Source of the DNA: Armatimonadota bacterium
GTDB lineage: Bacteria; Armatimonadota; Armatimonadia; Armatimonadales; Armatimonadaceae
NCBI GenBank assembly: GCA_014381035.1
Contig: JACMIS010000090.1
Location: 1 to 25,105 of the forward strand
Direction: 5' to 3'
DNA length: 25,105 nt
Shown here one piece after another: positions 21,557 through 25,105 of the stretch. The first letter of the stretch is position 1. The number at the start of each line of letters is the position of its first letter. The notes under the pieces were generated by a model that saw nothing but the letters and a program-made list of their open reading frames with translations, did no database searches and was not told the DNA's origin. A program made the position numbers and the translations under genes.

Positions 21557-23395
21557 ATGCGCCGCTCTTTACGTTCCCAACTTCTGTTCTCTCACCTTGC
21601 TTTGGTCGCGCTGATGTTACTGGTTTTACTGGCGAGTGTAGGCGGCTTCTTTCGGCTCGGCGGGTACGTGGATCGGATTCTGCGAGACAATTACAAGAGC
21701 GTCGTTGCGGCACAACAGATGAAGGACGCACTGGAGCGGCAGGATTCGGCGGCGACGTTCTATCTCGCGGGACAGAGGGAAAAGGCACGGGTACAGTACG
21801 CGGCGAACCGAACACGATTTGAAAAAGCGTTCGCAGTGGAGTCCGGCAATGTGACGGAAAGTGGTGAACAGGAGTTAGTGGACGAAATCCGGATACGCTA
21901 CGCTCTTTACAGTAAGCATTTAGATCAACTTTTCGGCGGATCGTTGACTGAGAATGAGGCGAAAGCATTTTATTTCCGAACCCTAGAGAACGAGTTTTTA
22001 TTGCTGAAGGAATCGGCACAGGGAGTTCTTGATGTGAACCAGAAGGGAATCGTGACGGCGGATAAGGAAGCGCGGGCGGAGGCAAACCGCTCCGCGATAC
22101 TCGCCGCCGTGATTGCGGCGGGTGCGGGGGTACTCGCCGTCATTCTTACCTACCGTACCGTGAATTCATTGATGACGCCGATTATTTCGCTGACGCGTCA
22201 GGCGGAGGAGGTCGGCACCGGGCATTTGAATCAGCGCATTGATGTGCGGCGCGATGATGAAATCGGCTTGCTTGCCGGAGCGTTCAACGACATGGCGGGG
22301 CGACTGAACGAAGCACGGCGGGTAGAAGAAGAGCGGTTGCACCTCGCGGAACGGATGAGCGACGCCGCGCTTGCTAACCTGTATGACCCGGTGATCGTTT
22401 CCGATGCGGCGGGACGTGTCGTTCACCTGAACCGTGCGGCGGAAGGACTTTTTGGACCGGATGCGACTGCGAAAGGGCGCGATGTCGGGTTGGTCGTGCG
22501 CAACAAGCGACTCTACGACGCGCTTCTCCGCGCCATCGGCACCCAGGAAACCTCGGCGGACGAAGGCGACGCGGCACTGACCACGCTCGGCGGGCGGACG
22601 TACCGACTTCGCGCTACCCCGATGCGCGACGAAGCAGAGAACACCCCATTGGGAGCGGTCGCGGTTCTGGAAGATGTCACGTATCAGGAAGAGATCAACC
22701 GACTGAAGACCGAATTTATCGGCGTCGCGTCGCATGAGTTGAGGACCCCGGTCACCTCGATGATGCTCGGCGTGCAATTGCTGACCGAGGGTGCGGCGGG
22801 CGCGTTGTCCCCCGCGCAACAGGAGGTCGTGCTCGCCCTGCGTTCCGATCTGGAGCGGCTACAAACGATGATGCACGATCTTTTAGACATGACGCGACTG
22901 CAGGCAGGCGCGACGCCGCCACGCCTGGAAATCGTACCGGTCGCCGAAATCGTTCGAAGCGCGGAGCAGTCGGTCGAGCGGCAAGCGGCGGCGAAAGGGG
23001 TGCGATTAGAGACGGTGCCCGTGCCGCGCATCCCTTCGCTACGGGCGGACCGGGGGCAGGTCGGGCGTGTTCTCGTGAACCTGCTCAACAACGCGATACG
23101 GCATACGGAAAGTGGCGGCACGGTCCGGTTCGGTGTTGAAGCAAGCGACGGCGACATGGCACGATTTTTCGTTTCCGATACCGGGACTGGCATCCCGCCT
23201 GAATATCTGGAAACGATTTTCGAACGATTCGTGCAGGTACCGGGCGCGACGAAAGGCGGGGCGGGTCTGGGATTGTCCGTCGCGCAGAGTATCGTGCGGG
23301 CGCATGGCGGTGAGATCCGCGCCGAAAGCAAGTTCGGCGCGGGAAGCACATTTTCGTTCACCATTCCGACGATTGTCAGCAGGGAAAAGGAATAA
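21557..23395 (+). CDS. Membrane histidine kinase with HAMP and PAS domains
   Basis: The 612-residue kinase has a first membrane helix (about 10-32), a periplasmic helical sensor (about 33-180), a second helix (AILAAVIAAGAGVLAVILTY), a HAMP linker (RTVNSLMTPIISLTRQAEEV, then HLNQRIDVRRDDEIG), a PAS-like module (LYDPVIVSDAAGRVVHLNRA), the HisKA dimerisation helix with phospho-acceptor His393 (FIGVASHELRTPV) and an ATPase domain with N, G1 and G2 boxes (LLNNAIRHT, DTGTGIP, GAGLGLS). The domain order resembles KinB/NtrY/PhoR-type kinases. ATG 21557 is chosen; the longer TTG start at 21527 abuts the terminator. TACAAT ends 7 nt before the ATG and no ribosome binding site is visible, suggesting a leaderless mRNA. 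No response regulator is adjacent; the kinase stop is 2 nt before kimA. Confidence 0.88.
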   Translation: MRRSLRSQLLFSHLALVALMLLVLLASVGGFFRLGGYVDRILRDNYKSVVAAQQMKDALERQDSAATFYLAGQREKARVQYAANRTRFEKAFAVESGNVTESGEQELVDEIRIRYALYSKHLDQLFGGSLTENEAKAFYFRTLENEFLLLKESAQGVLDVNQKGIVTADKEARAEANRSAILAAVIAAGAGVLAVILTYRTVNSLMTPIISLTRQAEEVGTGHLNQRIDVRRDDEIGLLAGAFNDMAGRLNEARRVEEERLHLAERMSDAALANLYDPVIVSDAAGRVVHLNRAAEGLFGPDATAKGRDVGLVVRNKRLYDALLRAIGTQETSADEGDAALTTLGGRTYRLRATPMRDEAENTPLGAVAVLEDVTYQEEINRLKTEFIGVASHELRTPVTSMMLGVQLLTEGAAGALSPAQQEVVLALRSDLERLQTMMHDLLDMTRLQAGATPPRLEIVPVAEIVRSAEQSVERQAAAKGVRLETVPVPRIPSLRADRGQVGRVLVNLLNNAIRHTESGGTVRFGVEASDGDMARFFVSDTGTGIPPEYLETIFERFVQVPGATKGGAGLGLSVAQSIVRAHGGEIRAESKFGAGSTFSFTIPTIVSREKE

Positions 23396-23397
23396 AC

Positions 23398-25105
23398 ATG
23401 TCATTTTTAGACCGCCTGATCGGCAAGCCGCTCTCTTCCCATAGCGAGGAGGAACAAAAAGTCGGGCCTTTTGCCGCAGTCCCGATGCTGGGGCTCGACG
23501 GTTTGGCATCGGCGGCGTATGGACCGGAGGCGGCTCTTACGGTTCTTCTGCCGCTGGGGGTGATCGGGCTGTCGTATCTGTTTCCGATCATGGGCATTTT
23601 GCTCGTGCTACTCGCCGTATTATATTTTTCCTATCGGCAGACGATGGCGGCGTACCCGACCGGGGGCGGCTCGTACACCGTCTCGCGGGAAAATCTGGGG
23701 ATAAAACCGGGGTTGCTCGCCGCCGCCGCCCTGCTGGTAGACTATGTGCTGGTAGTCGCCGTCGGGATTTCGGCGGGCGTGGGGGCGTTCGTGTCGATCT
23801 TTCCCTCGCTGACTGCGCACCGGTTGGAGCTATCGCTTTTCGTGCTTGTCTTGGTGGCGATAGTCAATCTGCGCGGGGCGAAAGAATCGGGAATCGCGTT
23901 CGCCCTACCGACATATGGCTTCATAGCCTCGCTCGGTCTGGTACTGGTTATCGGGGTCGTGAAAACCGTCATGGCGGGGGGCACGCCGGTTCCGGTGGTC
24001 GCCCCGCCGATGCTTCCTGACGCGGGGACGCTCACCGCGCTATCGGCGGCTCCGATTGTACTGCTCTTACATGCCTTCGCGTCGGGCTGTACCGCGATGA
24101 CCGGGGTCGAGGCGGTCAGTAACGGCATGAGCGTCTTCCGGAAGCCGGTAGTGCCGACCGCACAAATGACCCTGACGATCATTGTCGGTGTGTTAGGGGT
24201 GCTTCTGGCCGGAATCGCCTATCTCTGCCGCGCCTATAATGTCGGCGCGACCCCGCCGGAAGGCGATTCCTACCAGAGTGTTTTGTCGCAACTCACGGCG
24301 GCGATTGTCGGCAAAGGTATTGTTTACTACGTCACGCTGGGCTTTACGCTCGCGGTGCTCGCGCTGTCGGCGAACACCGGATACGCCGACTTCCCACGCC
24401 TGTGTCGCCTACTGGCACAGGATAGTTTCCTGCCACATGCTTTCGAGAACCGGGGGCGTCGTCTGGTCTACTCGCTCGGTATTTCGGTGCTGACGGTGAT
24501 GACGGCGGTACTACTGATCGGATTCGGGGGAATTACGGACCGACTGATCCCGCTCTTTGCCGTGGGTGCGTTCGGCGCGTTTACGTTGTCACAAATGGGG
24601 ATGGTACGTTACTGGCAGAAGAAGCCCGCGACCGCAGCGACCCGCGCCTCGATGTTCATCAATGGTTTGGGAGCGGTGGCGACCGGCATCGCGCTGATCG
24701 TGATCCTCGTTGCCAAGTTCACCGAGGGCGCATGGGTGACGGTGCTGTTGATACCCGGCATTGTATTCCTTTTTATGCGCGTGCGGGCGCACTACGACGC
24801 GGTCCAGAAGGAGATCGGAGACGCGGGAAGGTTGGACGTTGCCCATCTCGACCCGCCGGTCGTGGTCGTGCCGATAAAGGACTGGACGACGATTGCGGAA
24901 AAAGGGTTACAATTCGCCCTGTCGCTTTCGCCGGATGTGATGGCGGTGCATATCGCCACCGAGGACGAGGACGCCGAGGCACTGCGGGCACGGTGGACAC
25001 GCGATGTCACGGAACCGCTCCGCGCGGCGGGACGGAAAACACCGGTGCTGGTCGTGATCGCGTCGCCGTATCGCCGGTTGTTCAACCCGCTGTTCGGGTA
25101 CTTAC
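23398..25105 (+). CDS. kimA: KimA-type potassium/proton symporter (APC/KUP superfamily), cut by the window edge
   Basis: The first 569 residues are present; the stop is beyond the window. The protein parallels Bacillus KimA (YdaO) throughout: FLDRLIGKPLSSHSEEEQKV, the first unwound-helix region GLDGLASAAYGPEAAL with Asp34 and Tyr41 spaced as the ion-binding Asp and Tyr of KimA, YPTGGGSYTVSRENLGIKPG, SGCTAMTGVEAVSNG and LIPLFAVGAFGAFTLSQMGM. About twelve membrane helices end near residue 465, followed by a cytoplasmic universal-stress-like domain (VVVVPIKDWTTIAEKG onward), where KimA binds the inhibitor cyclic-di-AMP. It imports K+ with protons at low external potassium. ATG follows the kinase stop by 2 nt with AAGGA before it, so the two are co-transcribed. 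An amino-acid permease role is the alternative. Confidence 0.8.
   Translation, partial: MSFLDRLIGKPLSSHSEEEQKVGPFAAVPMLGLDGLASAAYGPEAALTVLLPLGVIGLSYLFPIMGILLVLLAVLYFSYRQTMAAYPTGGGSYTVSRENLGIKPGLLAAAALLVDYVLVVAVGISAGVGAFVSIFPSLTAHRLELSLFVLVLVAIVNLRGAKESGIAFALPTYGFIASLGLVLVIGVVKTVMAGGTPVPVVAPPMLPDAGTLTALSAAPIVLLLHAFASGCTAMTGVEAVSNGMSVFRKPVVPTAQMTLTIIVGVLGVLLAGIAYLCRAYNVGATPPEGDSYQSVLSQLTAAIVGKGIVYYVTLGFTLAVLALSANTGYADFPRLCRLLAQDSFLPHAFENRGRRLVYSLGISVLTVMTAVLLIGFGGITDRLIPLFAVGAFGAFTLSQMGMVRYWQKKPATAATRASMFINGLGAVATGIALIVILVAKFTEGAWVTVLLIPGIVFLFMRVRAHYDAVQKEIGDAGRLDVAHLDPPVVVVPIKDWTTIAEKGLQFALSLSPDVMAVHIATEDEDAEALRARWTRDVTEPLRAAGRKTPVLVVIASPYRRLFNPLFGYL

Overview
The window reads as chromosomal DNA from a free-living bacterium with an outer membrane, of moderate to high GC (my impression, not computed). 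Evidence for the envelope type is the BBP2-like outer-membrane porin with a signal peptide. Alongside it are genes more familiar from Terrabacteria: a cyclic-di-AMP receptor (DarA), a KimA-type potassium transporter, and the scpA-scpB-D,D-carboxypeptidase-rluB and darA-x-holB gene orders known from Firmicutes. An outer membrane plus this gene set suggests Armatimonadota or a relative. This is inference; no rRNA gene is present to settle it. I see no phage, insertion sequence, CRISPR array or tRNA.

Layout. 1-3886: a small von Willebrand A protein converges on an unknown membrane protein across a 60-bp inverted repeat; then a possible 41-aa ORF, a membrane-anchored protein and a D-2-hydroxyacid dehydrogenase are tightly packed. 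3888-5261 (minus): a membrane-anchored coiled-coil protein ending in a degenerate receiver domain. 5538-9021: two tandem S41 peptidase paralogues, the first without its catalytic dyad, plus a two-helix membrane protein. 9011-11355 (minus): an ECF sigma factor, a GspE-N-type domain protein and a degenerate PilT-like ATPase in one coupled operon. 11530-12591: a GH76-like protein.

12588-18681 (minus) is one compact seven-gene operon, scpA-scpB-S11 carboxypeptidase-rluB-darA-unknown-holB, in which every junction overlaps or abuts. It joins chromosome condensation, cell-wall trimming, rRNA modification, c-di-AMP sensing and replication under one recognisable promoter (TTGCTA/TACAAT). RluB carries a disordered Arg/Gly/Pro repeat tail of about 290 residues.

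18682-19193 has no protein gene on either strand. It holds the divergent scpA promoter and, on the plus strand, a perfect consensus promoter (TTGACA-17 bp-TATAAT) followed by a structured RNA. That RNA includes two small hairpins and a U-tract just upstream of an ANTAR response regulator, an RNA-binding antiterminator type, so an autoregulatory attenuator is plausible. Next come the GC-extreme porin gene, a 22-residue lysine-rich microprotein gene with its own strong terminator, a histidine kinase that may be translated from a leaderless mRNA, and kimA, cut by the right edge. DarA and KimA both belong to c-di-AMP/potassium physiology.
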